Origin: Zychaea mexicana
Taxonomy: Eukaryota; Mucoromycota; Mucoromycetes; Mucorales; Lichtheimiaceae
DNA: 64,000 nt
NCBI RefSeq assembly: GCF_025766255.1
Contig: NW_026516712.1
Coordinates: 243,679 to 307,678, forward strand
Reading direction: 5' to 3'
The position numbers and the translations under genes were made by a program. Positions 21,013 to 32,535 of this stretch are shown piece by piece. The notes under the pieces were generated by a model, which searched no databases, was not told where the DNA came from, and was given only the letters and a program-made list of their open reading frames with translations. How positions within the stretch are numbered: the first letter of the stretch is position 1; every line of letters begins with the position of its first letter.

Positions 21013-21238
21013 CACTGTTCATGAGGCACTTATAGGCAAGTGTTTAGAATAACTGCCATTATTCTAGGGTTTCGACTACCGTCTCAATGACCAGCTACCC
21101 ACGTCATCGAAAATCAAAGATTTTCTCTGACCACCCCTAATTATATTGATCATTATATATTCTTTAAAGATAAAACTTAATAACTAAATATATAAAATAA
21201 ATTAAAAATACAAAAATCAATAAAGTATTAAACAGCCT
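21013..21238 (-). repeat. Z element, right of E spacer (right-hand type)
   Basis: Inserted between the spacer and region X. At the empty site next to F (23862-23872) the sequence is GGGACTATGAGTGAA. Here CTATGA or ATGA borders both ends of Z, suggesting a short target duplication. Confidence 0.72.
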
Positions 21239-21560
21239 TCATAGCCCCTGAGTTCAAAGCTGGCCATTCTGTTTTAGAGCATGAACTCCAAGTTCGACAT
21301 GGACTTTCTAATTTTCGCTTTCAGATTATAGTTCTCTCACAGTCTGGTAATTTCGTCATGAGCATTTGATTTCGCAATAGTGACGATGCTTTCGTCGTGG
21401 GCAATGTATTTTCACCATGAGCAATATGGTTTCGTCATAGGATACACAAGTCTGCCAAGGGGCAGCAACTTTGTCTTCGAGCCTGCTATTTTTGCATTGG
21501 TTCAAGTGTTTTTTGTGCTGGCGAATGATTTTTCATCATAAAAAAAGGGGTTATTCAAAG

Positions 21561-22600
21561 CTCCTTCCTACGATGACTATTTGATACAGGTATATCGTCC
21601 TTTTTACAAGGAGAGCTCATCTGTGCTCTGAGATTGACGTTGTACAAATTCTAGAAAAGATAGCATAAATATTCTCGAAGCTCAGGATGCGTATCTCATC
21701 TGTAATAGAACTTTAATGATGTTTACTCCACCTGATGATGATGATGTTGTGCCAGTGATTCTCGACGAAGACCAAGTTGTACCTGTGCTCGAAAAACATC
21801 AATAGAACAGGAATGCTACTTTCTACAAAGATACTTCAAGGATAAACACATACTCGACCTTGCTGCCTTTGATGCACATATGGCCTGAAACTGGACATCG
21901 TTTACTTCATTTTCAACTCTCTCGAGATAAAAAGGGTAAGAAGCAACGTAATAGACACAGAATATTAATAGTATTATGACATTGATAATATGCGATTTTA
22001 GAACGTAAGGAGGTAGACAGTCGCGGACATGTTGTTAGGCTTTTTATTCGACGTGCATAAATCTGTTACTATCATACTTCTGCTTTATCAAATGGGAGCA
22101 TCATATCTGCAAAAAAATAAAAAGGAGATTCACTGTTTGTATGATGGTCCAAACCTTAAATATATACAAATTTTGAGTATATAGGACAGCCTTTTTCAAT
22201 GCGCGCATACTGTATTTCTATCTCTCTTTTCTTCTATACTTTTTTGTGATGGGAATAGTAGAAAAAGGCCAGTCTAAAAAGCTTACACTCGTTAAAAAGA
22301 GTGTATCAAAGTGCGCAACAAGATAGTACAAGCACCTACAGCCGAGGAGCTAAAAGAATCACTAGAAGGGCTACACTCGTTGACAGAAGGTATCAAGAAA
22401 TCCATATACCGAAATTTTGTCCCAAGTGAGCGTAAGTATTAGTCTCAAAGATGGACTGCCTAAGTCTAAAATCATCACAAGATCGAAGCATTGATTATAC
22501 AGCTGAATAAACACTACCAAAAACAAAAGGAACATGTAGAATATATTTACGCGTAACTATAAATATGCAGATGATACAATGATGTGTTTATACTGAAGCA
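21561..22600 (+). pseudogene. Decayed multi-exon gene in region X, copy 1
   Basis: Spliced-looking fragments: PSYDDYLIQ before GTATATCG, then PPDDDDVVPVILDEDQVVPV followed by a stop at 21802-21804, then STLLPLMHIWPETGHRLLHF and QLSRDKK ending at a good donor (GTAAGAAGC at about 21948), an acceptor near 22001, and VDSRGHVVRLFIRRA. Further on are VQAPTAEELKESLEGLHSL and SIYRNF. No family is recognised. It has stops and frame breaks in every copy. Confidence 0.45.
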
Positions 22601-22780
22601 GTGAAGCATAGACGTATTACCACTCACTTGTTGTTGGAGTATTTTGCAAACATGCGTGTAATAAAAATCGTTACTTGGTTTTGTGATACTGTACTATTCG
22701 CGCCGAACTTCTTTATCAATATTGAGTGCATGCAGACCTGCTTGGAAAAATCCTTCTGAGCTTATACTACATACCATTAT

Positions 22781-23210
22781 GCCTATACAAACACGTTCCC
22801 AAAACACGCCCCTAAACACACTCAAATCAAAGCATATCCCCTCGTTCAGAGAGCAACCGAAAAGTTTAAAGGCGACCTTCAAAAAAAGCTGAATTCCGTA
22901 CTAGACAGCAAGTCAAACAATTGGCAAAGACTATTAAGGAATTGAAAATACGTAACTCCAAGGATTCTGGTACATAACTATAGTTTTTTTCATACCAAAA
23001 TTATTGATCTTACAGTACCTCAGCGAGCCTAATAATAAAAAAGCTACCGACACTGATTCAGATGTCGATATGGACCCAATCGATTTCTTGCACGAAGAAA
23101 AGGTGGATGATGAGCCTGGAAAGTACCAGATTCATTACTTTCCAGTCGTTCACGTTCATCCAAGCTCAATTGACTCGTGCTTCGAGCAAGGACTAAAAGG
23201 CCATCGGTAG
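22781..23210 (+). pseudogene. Decayed two-exon gene in region X, copy 1
   Basis: Frame from ATG near 22781 (MPIQTRSQNTPLNTLKSKH) shifts at a run of seven A near 22881, then continues as RQQVKQLAKTIKELKIRN. There is a donor GTACATAAC near 22971 and an acceptor TTACAG near 23016. The second exon encodes an acidic stretch (DTDSDVDMDPIDF) and ends at a TAG (23208-23210). No domain is recognised. The homopolymer frameshift is in all three copies. Confidence 0.4.
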
Positions 23211-23487
23211 CAACCATCACTTCAGCTGATGGCGTGTTGCTAACGTAGGCGCGCTTAGTTGCATGCTGGTTCTCTGGATGGGAGTTATCATTGATGGATG
23301 AGGAATGGGAAAGAACGCGCTTGGCGGCGAAGTTTTCGTTGGAGATTACTGAGATGTCAAGGGATAAAAATTGGAGAGAAGGAAGAAAGCTTGAATATGT
23401 GGCTGCGTGTACTACAAATATATCGACAACAAGCACGAGCTCCTTTTGAACTCGTTTAAACCTGTCACACGAAGCCGCTTCACTCAC
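23044..23487 (-). CDS. Hypothetical 147-codon minus-strand ORF in region X, copy 1
   Basis: Longest open frame in region X, conserved at 40925-41368 with one residue change (HAAT to HVAT). It is Ser-rich in the middle (SHSSSINDNSHPE) and has no recognised domain. It overlaps the plus-strand exon at 23017-23210, so one of the two may be a shadow. Conservation here comes from recent duplication and is not evidence of function. Confidence 0.3.
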   Translation of the reverse strand: MSEAASCDRFKRVQKELVLVVDIFVVHAATYSSFLPSLQFLSLDISVISNENFAAKRVLSHSSSINDNSHPENQHATKRAYVSNTPSAEVMVATDGLLVLARSTSQLSLDERERLESNESGTFQAHHPPFLRARNRLGPYRHLNQCR

Positions 23488-23867
23488 TTTCTGCTTGCAG
23501 CTACTCTTTAAATTTCATGAATATACAATAAACTTCAAATAGCATGAATGAACAATCCTTTTTATGATGAAAAATCTTTCGCCAGCACAAAAAAACACTT
23601 GAACCAATGCAAAAATAGCAGGCTCGAAGACAAAGTTGCTGCCCTTTGGCAGACTTGTGTATCCTATGACGAAACCATATTGCTCATGGTGAAAATACAT
23701 TGCCCACGACGAAAGCATCGTCACTATTGCGAAATCAAATGCTCATGACGAAATTACCAGACTGTGAGAGAACTATAATCTGAAAGCGAAAATTAGAAAG
23801 TCCATGTCGAACTTGGAGTTCATGCTCTAAAACAGAATGGCCAGCTTTGAACTCAGGGACTATGAGT

Positions 23868-24553
23868 GAATTTCAGTCTGCCCATCTGTGAAATTACTCG
23901 AGCTGTAGCCGAAAGCTCCAAGGGCGAAATTTCCATTCCCGCAACTCAAAATTGCTTGTCCAAAATCAATAGATCCCCTCCCACTTACAAATGAAGGCCA
24001 TCTGGCCAAGGCATAATTCCTTAGGCAAAGAACAATTGGCCCTGTCCGGGATCGAATGCAAAATCCTGTATAAGAGGAGGTCCAGAGATCTCCCCAAATA
24101 TCCCCACTATGTACAATGCAACAATACAAGTAGAAAGTGGCTTCCAGGTTTTGTATACTCAACGACAAAAGTGTAAAACGCCCACTACCGATGAGATACG
24201 CGAAATTGCAGCAAGCTTCTGGCGTGCAGCAAATGCCACACTTTTTAGTTTTATACAATAAGATTTTGTGTTAGCTAGGGAACAAATTTACCTGGTAATT
24301 TTGCGTTCCTAGTTTTGTAACTTGAGCAACAATAGTATGTGACAAAACTTGAGAAACGACTTGACTTGACCAAGCCAAGAGATATGCAAAAATGATAGAG
24401 AGAGAGCAATGTTTATTCATGTGTGTGTGAACAAATGTACATGAAATGGTTAAGCCTTTAAGGCGATCACTTGAACTTTGATTGTTCTCCGCTAAAACAG
24501 TTTTTCTACAGCTGCTGTAACCGAATTCTTTCCTCTTTTCCGTCGCGATTCCC
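23868..24553 (+). other. Upstream region of copy F (inverted spacer, no Z)
   Basis: Reverse complement of the head-to-head spacer, directly joined to gene F without Z. It has a 34-bp insertion at about 24266-24300 bordered by ATTTTG on both sides, and a block of about 49 bp at about 24440-24490 that is absent from A to E. It shows the pre-insertion state of the gene start. No gene is supported. Confidence 0.55.
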
Positions 24554-26527
24554 ATGGCAACTGAACATACCCCTTTCATCACAGGTAGTTACCAGTGATA
24601 CAATTTCAAATTCAATTGTTTGTATTGTAATATTTAGTGCTTATTAATCTTTCAATGTGGTAGCTACAAAAGCTTTTTTATTGCAGGCCAAGAACCGCGG
24701 GGAGTCGGTCAGACTTCAAAACGTCATTGACCATTTAGAACATGACATTGTTTCTAGCTCTATCAGAAATGACCTACGCTGCACAAAAAGAACATATGTT
24801 TGATTAGTAAAGGAAGCGGCGGCTTCGTTAGAAATGTCAATAGTAAGTGTCAACTACTATATCTGTTTTCTTTTTTTACGCAGGTATACATATTAAACAC
24901 GGACTAATGCATTGATATCTTCTAGGAAGATGAAAATGTTTCATGGAAACGAATCGAACAACGATTGGCGAGTGATCCAAACAACACGACTTCCAGTCAA
25001 GTCTTAGCTGAGCCCAGTGAAGCCACAATATCTGAAGCAGAGGGGTCATCATCATCATCATCATCATCATCACCATCGTTGTCATCATCTTTGTCTTCAT
25101 CATCGACGTCTCTTGCTGCATTGAAAACCAAACTCACTGCCGCGGACAAAGTCACATTGACTGAGAAGCTCTAAAATTTTAATAAGCTTCATAAAGATTA
25201 TTTCTGGGTCTTAGATGCCACAATGCGACAAGCAGAAGTTGATGATGTTGAGCCAATTTCTGTAGAAGAAAAGGTTATGGCGTTTGCGTTGGGATGCGAG
25301 TATTATCAGTAAGCAAAAAAATCTATTATGCGTAGTTTTGGGTTTTGGATCTACCAGCTAATCTTGCCATTTCTCAGTCCTTCCCAATCTTTGATCCTAG
25401 ATTTGGGGGATAAAAACTGGAGTTCTGTTTTCAGTGAAGAAGAGCTGATGAAATACGTGGTGCTGGTGGCGATTTGCCTTGTGGTGTACCGAAAGAACTT
25501 GAACAATGCTTCGAGAGTCTTAAAGAATTGGTATATACATATAAGCAAACAAATAAAGAAACAAAGAATATGATGATAGAATACTAATACTATTAAATGT
25601 TATAGAAAACTGGTGCGGAGGTGTTCAAGTATGCAAGAAGCATTGAAATCACCGATCCTACCAAAGAAACATTGAAAGTGTGGTTGTCGACCGAGCTACA
25701 AAATATAGCAAGTCTCTTTTTAGAAACTGGGACATTCGATATTGGTAGTTTGATGGAATCGGACCAGTTGTACCGGTGTTTTGATTTTTTTGCTACAGTT
25801 TTTAAAGGAAGTTCCATCTTGGCAAAAGGGTAAGTCAATCACTAATATAAACATGAACAGAAAAATGAGTAGAAAGAATGCACTGAAACTGATTTCTTGT
25901 TGTATTCTATAGAAATGAGAAGTCTAGTGAAGCCAATGCCAGCTTGGTGAACCAAGACCGACAATTATCATCTATAATGCCAATAACAAACCAAAAGATG
26001 GGAAGGCGAGTGGATATGCTCTTCAACTGTGGTCATATCGAGCTTAGTTGCACAGAAATAGGTGCCACAAAGGACCAAACAAAGGAGATGCACGATAGCT
26101 TTCTCAAGATGCCTATTGTATTGCACAATATGTTGTTGTTGGCGACTTTCAGCCCAAACCTTCTGCATCAATCCCATGTGATTGGATACAGTATTTCAGG
26201 TTTGTATTACTCCCGCCACATGTTATAAGAAGAATGCTATGAGTTACTGAAAGTATTTTTTCTAATGTCTTCATTTAGGTGGCTGCGTCTCCTTATTGGA
26301 TGCCAGTATTCCATAGGGTTTTACCTTAATAATCACAAGAACTGACCCACTTCAGTTTCCCAGCAACAACAGCAATTTGGTATCAAGATTATACCCGTTA
26401 TTGAATCTTGCGTGCATCGGTAAAGAAATGATGGAACAGACCCTTGACTTGATCAACAATACCATGCAGCCAATAACATTATCAACTGGAAGAAATTATT
26501 GGTGTCTTCCTTCGAATTTCCTCCCAT
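24554..26527 (+). pseudogene. Repeated seven-exon gene family, copy F (reference copy)
   Basis: Exons in order: 24554-24584, 24687-24842, 24926-25308, 25378-25530, 25606-25829, 25913-26199 and 26279-26527, all with GT-AG borders. Phases agree from exon 3 onward, for example CA|T at 25308/25378 and G|GT at 26199/26279. Recognisable parts are a Ser-rich linker (TCA repeats at 25046-25070), [67 protein letters not shown] and NLLHQSHVIGYSISG. The protein would be about 490 residues. Lesions are an extra base in exon 1, TGA at 24801-24803, TAA at 25172-25174, a two-base loss near 25445, and CCATAG in the last exon. It resembles a repeated uncharacterised Mucoromycota family only from general memory; the function is unknown. 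Confidence 0.75.
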
Positions 26528-26855
26528 CGGAGGGTAACCCCTAGTATTATGCTTTTAGTGATATTATAAATATGTAAAAAACTATAAGTAATATAGCTTT
26601 AAAGTGTTTACAATAAGTGATGAAAATAATTTTTTTAATTAAAAAAGTAATTTCTCAAACCCTATAATATTCTCAACCCTTAGAGATAATCTCAACTATT
26701 ATGTTTGAGGGAAAACAGGCTAGGAGGTACGACGACGCCCAGTTCATTTAAAAACAACGAAGTTAGATTTTTATTTGAACGCTTGACAGTATAATAAAAT
26801 ATTATAATATTGTTATTTATTATAACAAATATTATAGATATTGTTTATACTTCAT
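26528..26855 (+). repeat. L element in copy F
   Basis: Same element and same position as 5711-6038. Confidence 0.75.
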
Positions 26856-27500
26856 CTCCACAACCAGCATCACGAAAACGACAACAAGCAGATTAACATC
26901 ATTACCAAGCTCTCATCTTTATACCATTTTTTTTACCACCATTTGTACCTCGTTTTCATCATCAATACCTTTTTTCCTCGCTGATATTGTATTCTTTTTT
27001 TGCTGTCAAAACTGTAACTTTCTTTGCTCATCATGAAACCCATTCATCATCCTATTTATCATCCATTGCTGCTATACATCCCATATACGTTGTGATATAC
27101 TAATAACCATTTTGTTGAGCTATTCTTGTTTCATGTGTGAGTTTCTACATACACATATATACAAACAGTCTCAAGCTATATCCAAGGAACTCCTCAATAT
27201 AAAAGCTTAATTAGCAATATGGGTGATCCCACTTAAAGATTGTTATAATTCGTTTTGGTATATCACGACGTATATGGGATGTATAGCAGCAATGGATGGT
27301 AAACAGGATGATGAATGGGTTTCATGATGAGCAAAAAAAGTTACAGTATTGACAGCAAAAAAAGAATACAATATTGGCGATGAAAAAAGGTACTGATGAT
27401 GAAAACGAGGTACAAATGGTAGTAAAAAAAATGGTATAAAGATGAGAGCTTGGTAATGATGTTAGTCTGCTTGTCGTCGTTTTCGTGATGCTGGTTGTGG
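26856..27500. repeat. Palindromic tail-to-tail linker 3
   Basis: Same orientation as 6039-6690. The loop differs by a few bases (ACAAACAGTCTC for ACAAAAAGTCTC). Confidence 0.78.
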
Positions 27501-28522
27501 AGATGGGAGGAAATTCGAAGGAAGACACCAATGATTTCTTCCAGTTGATAATGTTATTGGCTGCATGGTATTGTTGATCAAGTCAAGGGTCTGTTCCATC
27601 ATTTCTTTACCGATGCACGCAAGATTCAATAACGGGTATAATCTTGATACCAAATTGCTGTTGTTGCTGGGAAACTGAAGTGGGTCAGTTCTTGTGATTA
27701 TTAAGGTAAAACCCTATGGAATACTGGCATCCAATAAGGAGACGCAGCCACCTAAATGAAGACATTAGAAAAAATACTTTCAGTAACTCATAGCATTCTT
27801 CTTATAACATGTGGCGGGAGTAATACAAACCTGAAATACTGTATCCAATCACATGGGATTGATGCAGAAGGTTTGGGCTGAAAGTCGCCAACAACAACAT
27901 ATTGTGCAATACAATAGGCATCTTGAGAAAGCTATCGTGCATCTCCTTTGTTTGGTCCTTTGTGGCACCTATTTCTGTGCAACTAAGCTCGATATGACCA
28001 CAGTTGAAGAGCATATCCACTCGCCTTCCCATCTTTTGGTTTGTTATTGGCATTATAGATGATAATTGTCGGTCTTGGTTCACCAAGCTGGCATTGGCTT
28101 CACTAGACTTCTCAGTTCTATAGAATACAACAAGAAATCAGTTTCAGTGCATTCTTTCTACTCATTTTTCTGTTCATGTTTATATTAGTGATTGACTTAC
28201 CCTTTTGCCAAGATGGAACTTCCTTTAAAAACTGTAGCAAAAAAATCAAAACACCGGTACAACTGGTCCGATTCCATCAAACTACCAATATCGAATGTCC
28301 CAGTTTCTAAAAAGAGACTTGCTACAGTGGACCCCCTTTAATGTCAACCCTCAAGTACAGCTGAAAGTGTTGACGCTAACGGGGGTTGACGTTAAAGGGG
28401 GTGGACTATTTAGGAACAAAGTTTAACCGTATAATAAAAGTTTTGAACCAGCGCACCCCGACACACTGTAGTACCGTACTGTATATAAAGAATAACTTCT
28501 GGAAGATTGAAATGTTGTCAAA

Positions 28523-30285
28523 ATGTCTAGCTCTAGTTCAACTACCACACTACGTGAGTACGTCTCCTTCACTAACGAGCAACGCGATCTGATTGTCGCT
28601 TACAAGAGCTCGAAGAAGGGCATTACACTGCAGATGGCGGCAGAGTATGCCAAAAAGGAGTTTCGCTTGAGTAAGGTCCCTAGCAAGAGCACTATCTCCA
28701 AAATTATCAAGCGAAAATCCACCAAAGCTCCTGGTGACGAAAGGGACGCCAAAAGGATGCGCAATAGAAAAGGACAATATCCTGTAAGTATGAGTATATA
28801 GTATATATATAGCAGTAGTAATATATATTTGATTGAACTGTACTGATAGCTATTGTTTCTCTTCGTCTATCTGAAATGATGTTCCATATATAGCAAGTTG
28901 AAGAAGCGGTGTTGCTTTGGATTAACTGTGCACAAAAAAATACAATCCAGATAACCTGGGACCTGATTCAAACGAAGGCCCGGAACTTTGCAGAATTGAT
29001 TGGAATTCAAGCATTCAAGGCATCAAATGGCTGGGCGGACCGATTCTCAAGGAGATATGGGCTAAGTGCACATAGCATCCATGGAGAAGCGCAATCAGCA
29101 GACCTTGATGCCCTTGAAGCACAGAGGGATACTATCCGTGCCAAGCTTGAACGATACGAGAAACAAGATATCTATAATCTTGATGAAACCAGCTTGTTTT
29201 ATCGCTTGGAGCCGAAGACAACAATTGGGACTCAAGGGTTCAGCGGCAGAAAACAAGACAAGACAAGACTCTCAGTCGCGCTTCTTTGCAATGCAGATGG
29301 TAGTGATAAATGGGTTGATCCCATTATCATTGGTCATGCTGTATGTCCAGACTCGTTCAAGGTTGATAAAAAACGCAAGGATGCTGCCTTTCATGGCTTC
29401 AAGCAATACTTCGTCAATCAGAAGGCTTGGATGACTAGAAAGTGTTTCCGAGAGATTCTGAGAAAATTCGATCGAGCCATGGGTGCCAGGAAGAGAAAAG
29501 TGATCTTGCTACTAGACAACTTTTCTGGACATTATGTCGATTATGAACCTGTCAACGTTGAGCTTTTGTTCTTGCCTCCCAACACGACATCCGTGATCCA
29601 ACCTCTCGATGGGGGGATTATTCGGTCGTTTAAGGCACAGTACAAACGACGACAGCTGGAAAAGGCGTATCGTTCTATTGGAATGATCCAAAACGGGAAT
29701 GGTCAAGTCGTGGGCCCCGCTGAAAAAGTTTTCATTGTCAATCAACTACAAGCGATGAGGTGGATTCAAGCGGCATGGACGGCAGTAACCGCCGAAACAA
29801 TCCAAAACTGTTTCCAAGCTACGATCTTCAAGTATTTAGGAGAAGGAGATAGTCTTGCTGCTACTGAAGTTGCCCAAGCAGAGGAGACAGACAGATGGGA
29901 GTTGGAGGCTCAAGTTCAACAGCTTACCTCTACCGGAGCTGTCAACCGTGATCAATGTCCTGATGTCAACCTTGATCCTGAGTATGAGCGCGACATATAC
30001 CTTGCATCACTTACAGAACAAGAAATCGTTGAGGAGGTGACAGCTGTTGCTGAAACAAGTGTAGAAGAGGTTGTTGTTGAAGAGGAGGAAGAAAAGGAAT
30101 TGACGGCTAAAGAGAAATCTGAATGTATCAATACTTTTCTTGATATTTTGGATAGGGAGGAGGAACTCCATGACGCAGTAGTACATGCCATACCTCAAAT
30201 CCAATTAATTCGAAATAGATATCAAAAGGCAATGTATGCTACGCAATCATCTCTGACAAAATATTTTCAACCAACGACAGAATAA
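28523..30285 (+). CDS. pogo/Tigger-family DDE transposase (spliced, apparently intact)
   Basis: Two exons, 28523-28783 and 28894-30285, with intron borders GTAAGT and TATATAG, give 550 residues. The N-terminus is a helix-turn-helix of the psq/CENP-B kind (ITLQMAAEYAKKEFRLSKVP) that would bind the inverted ends. A second DNA-binding region follows (FKASNGWADRFSRRYGLS, the CENP-B-type Trp-Arg-Phe pattern). The catalytic triad is Asp184 (NLDETSLF), Asp295 (LLLDNFSGH) and Asp326 (QPLDGGIIRSFK), with 30 residues between the last two, as expected for the pogo group. The C-terminal tail is acidic, with runs of Glu. Cut-and-paste transposition at TA is the family's known activity. The start ATG was chosen because it is the first in frame and gives the complete helix-turn-helix. 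No stop or frameshift is seen. Confidence 0.93.
28784..28893 (+). other. Intron of the pogo transposase (110 bp)
   Basis: GTAAGTATGAG at the donor, ATATATAG at the acceptor, with TA repeats inside. Removing it joins QYP to QVEEA in frame. Confidence 0.85.
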
Positions 30286-30629
30286 ATTTTTTTGATTGGA
30301 TATGTTTGACCTCAATAAGAAGTCAACCCTGGCTAAGGTGTTGACATTGACCTTGTGTAGAAGTTGAAATTTATCTCTGCTAAAATTTGAGGTTCTCAGA
30401 AAAAGGTTGACCGTATCGGGGGTTGACATTAAAGGGGTTGACATTAAAGGGGGTCCACTGTATATTTTGTAGCTCGGTCGACAACCACACTTTCAATGTT
30501 TCTTTGGTAGGATCGGTGATTTCAATGCTTCTTGCATACTTGAACACCTCCGCACCAGTTTTCTATAACATTTAATAGTATTAGTATTCTATCATCATAT
30601 TCTTTGTTTCTTTATTTGTTTGCTTATAT

Positions 30630-31344
30630 GGTGCCTGCCACCTAGAAACGTAAATTTTTGGACCAATTTTCAATGTTTTATTTCAACTTTTTTCAATTAT
30701 ACAACCCACTTTTTTGGCTTCATAGAACGATAGAGAAAGGCTCAAAGAATAATTCTATGAAACGTTTTTGTATACATACGAGTAAAAAAAAATGAGAAAT
30801 AAAGTGCTGAAGTTGGTGTCGATTTCAAAATTTAGCAGAGGATTTTGTCAGAATGTCCACCCTACTATACACTATAGTATATGACATTGAATCGGCGATT
30901 TCCATAGTAAGAAGGTAGTGTAACATTAGTGGTAAGCATTGGTGCAATATATACCTCAGCCTTCCAATCAACATTGACTGTAAACGTGCCAGGTAAATTA
31001 TAAGTAGGAGGACAGTTTTATCATTCCTTCTTTTTCCAAAACATTCTATACAATGGGGAGACTCAACAAGTACCAGAAGAATCTTAAAATTGTGCAAGAG
31101 TCAAAGAACACAATTAAGTAAATTTCTTGTGCGTTCAAAGAGAACTGTCAGTTTCTAATAATCATGTAAGAAGAATCATGCGAGGGTAATTTGGTATTTA
31201 AGTCATCCTCTGAGAAAGGACTCACTGGATGAAAAGCGCAAATTCTCGATGAATAAATATCACTTAACCAAAAATGGGAAATCTATAAAGGCGGAATCTT
31301 AAATTTTTGAAATGTCCACTTGTTGTTTCTAGGTGGCGGGCACC
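30630..31344 (-). mobile_element. 715-bp inverted-repeat element (MITE-like), copy 1
   Basis: The 20-bp ends begin GGTGCC and end CACCTAGAAAC inward on both strands, with one mismatch. ATAT borders both sides, and the empty site GCTTATATGTAC in other copies supports a 4-bp duplication. Inside, a short plus-strand frame starts near 31054 (MGRLNKYQKNLKIVQES) and stops after about 20 codons; it could be the remnant of a transposase start. No catalytic domain is visible. Superfamily not assigned. Confidence 0.8.
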
Positions 31345-32316
31345 ATATGTACATATCAATTCTTTAAGACACTCAAAGCATTGTTCAAGTTCTTTCGGTA
31401 CACCACAAGGCAAATCGCCACCAGCACCACGTATTTCGTCGAGGTCTTCTTCACTGAACACAGAACTCCAGTTTTTATCCCCCAAATCTAGGATCAAAGA
31501 TTGGGAAGGACTGAGAAATGGCAAGATTAGCTGGTAAATCCAAAACCCAAAACTACGCATAATAGATTTTTTTGCTTACTGATAATACTCGCATCCCAAC
31601 GCAAACGCCATAACCTTTTCTTCGACGGAGATCGGCTCAACATCATCTTCTGCTTGTCTCCTTGTTGCTGCCAAGACCCAGAAATCATCTTTATGAAGCT
31701 TTTTGAAATTTTGGAGCTTCTCAGTCAATGTGATTTTGTCTGCAGCAGTCAGTTTGCTTTTCAAGTCTGGAGGAGAAGTCGATGACTGTGGCAAAGATGG
31801 TAATGATGACTCTTCTGCTTCATCACCTGCCAATTGTTGTTCAATACGTTTCCATGAAACATTTTCATCTCCATAGAAGATATCAATGCATTAGTCCGTG
31901 TTTAATATGTATACCTGCGTAAAAAAAGAAAACAGATATAGTAGTTGACACTTACTATTGACATTTCTAACGAAGCCGCCGCTTCCTTTACGAATCGAAC
32001 ATATGTTCTTTTTGTGCAGCGTAGGTCATTTCTCATAGAGCTAGAAACAATGTCATGTTCTAAATGGTCAATGACGTTTTGAAGTCTGACCGACTCCCCG
32101 TGGTTCTTGGCCTGCAATAAAAAAGCTTTTGTAGCTACCGCATTGAAAGATTAATAAGCACTAAATATTACAATACAAACAATTGAATTGAAATTGTATC
32201 ACTGGTAGCTACCTGTGATGAAAGGGGTATGTTCAGTTGCCATGGGAATCGCGACGGAAAAGAGAAAGTAGAAAGGAGAGTGAAAGGAAAAAATTCGGTT
32301 ACAGCAGTTGTTTTGT

Positions 32317-32535
32317 AGGCTGTTTAATAGTTTATTAATTTTTAATTTATTTTATATATTTAGTTTTTAAGTTTTATTTTTAAAACAATAAAGAATGATC
32401 AATATAGTTAGGGGTGGTCAGAGAATATCTTTGATTTTTGATGACGTTGGTAGCTGGTCATTGAGACGGTAGTCGAAACTCTAGAATAATGGTAGTTATT
32501 CTAAACACTTGTCTACAAGTGCCTCATGAACAGTG
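32317..32535 (+). repeat. Z element, left of G spacer
   Basis: Left-hand type, one A longer. Confidence 0.7.

Larger units (their letters stand above)
21239..23867. repeat. Region X, copy 1, with about 310-bp inverted ends
   Basis: The left end (21243-21560) is the reverse complement of the right end (about 23550-23866), containing CCTGAGTTCAAAGCTGGCC and its complement. The interior holds two decayed genes described below. Two more copies lie at 33274-41746 and 56395-64000; both are interrupted by a Gypsy element. Confidence 0.75.
28325..30460 (+). mobile_element. pogo/Tigger-type DNA transposon, complete (2136 bp)
   Basis: Flanked by TA on both sides (28323-28324 and 30461-30462); the empty site with one TA is seen in copy I. 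The terminal inverted repeats, about 26 bp, begin CAGTGGACCCCC on each strand. GGGTTGACATTAAAGGGG-like motifs recur just inside both ends and may bind transposase. It encodes a spliced DDD transposase with no visible lesion. Confidence 0.95.
27322..32243 (-). pseudogene. Repeated gene family, copy G (two transposon insertions)
   Basis: Starts at the ATG complementary to 32241-32243, alpha type. Exon 5 is split at a TA by the pogo element (28325-30460). The intron between exons 4 and 5 holds the 715-bp inverted-repeat element (30630-31344). Exon 3 has a variant, WVLAATRRQAEDDVEP. Exon 2 keeps the longer RNDLRCTKRTYVRF frame. It lacks N, L and the mitochondrial insert. Copy I is its closest relative: same small element, no pogo. 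Confidence 0.75.

Noticed and set aside
25046..25100. Tandem TCA repeats as a CRISPR or satellite array
   Set aside because: They are in frame and encode poly-Ser in exon 3 of the beta-type gene; no spacer-repeat structure exists anywhere in the window.
29952..30191. Ser-rich minus-strand frame opposite the pogo transposase tail
   Set aside because: It is the complement of the Glu-rich tail codons; the sense frame is clearly the gene.
30825..31097. 90-codon minus-strand frame in the 715-bp element
   Set aside because: Low-complexity hydrophobic composition and no catalytic motifs; probably chance.
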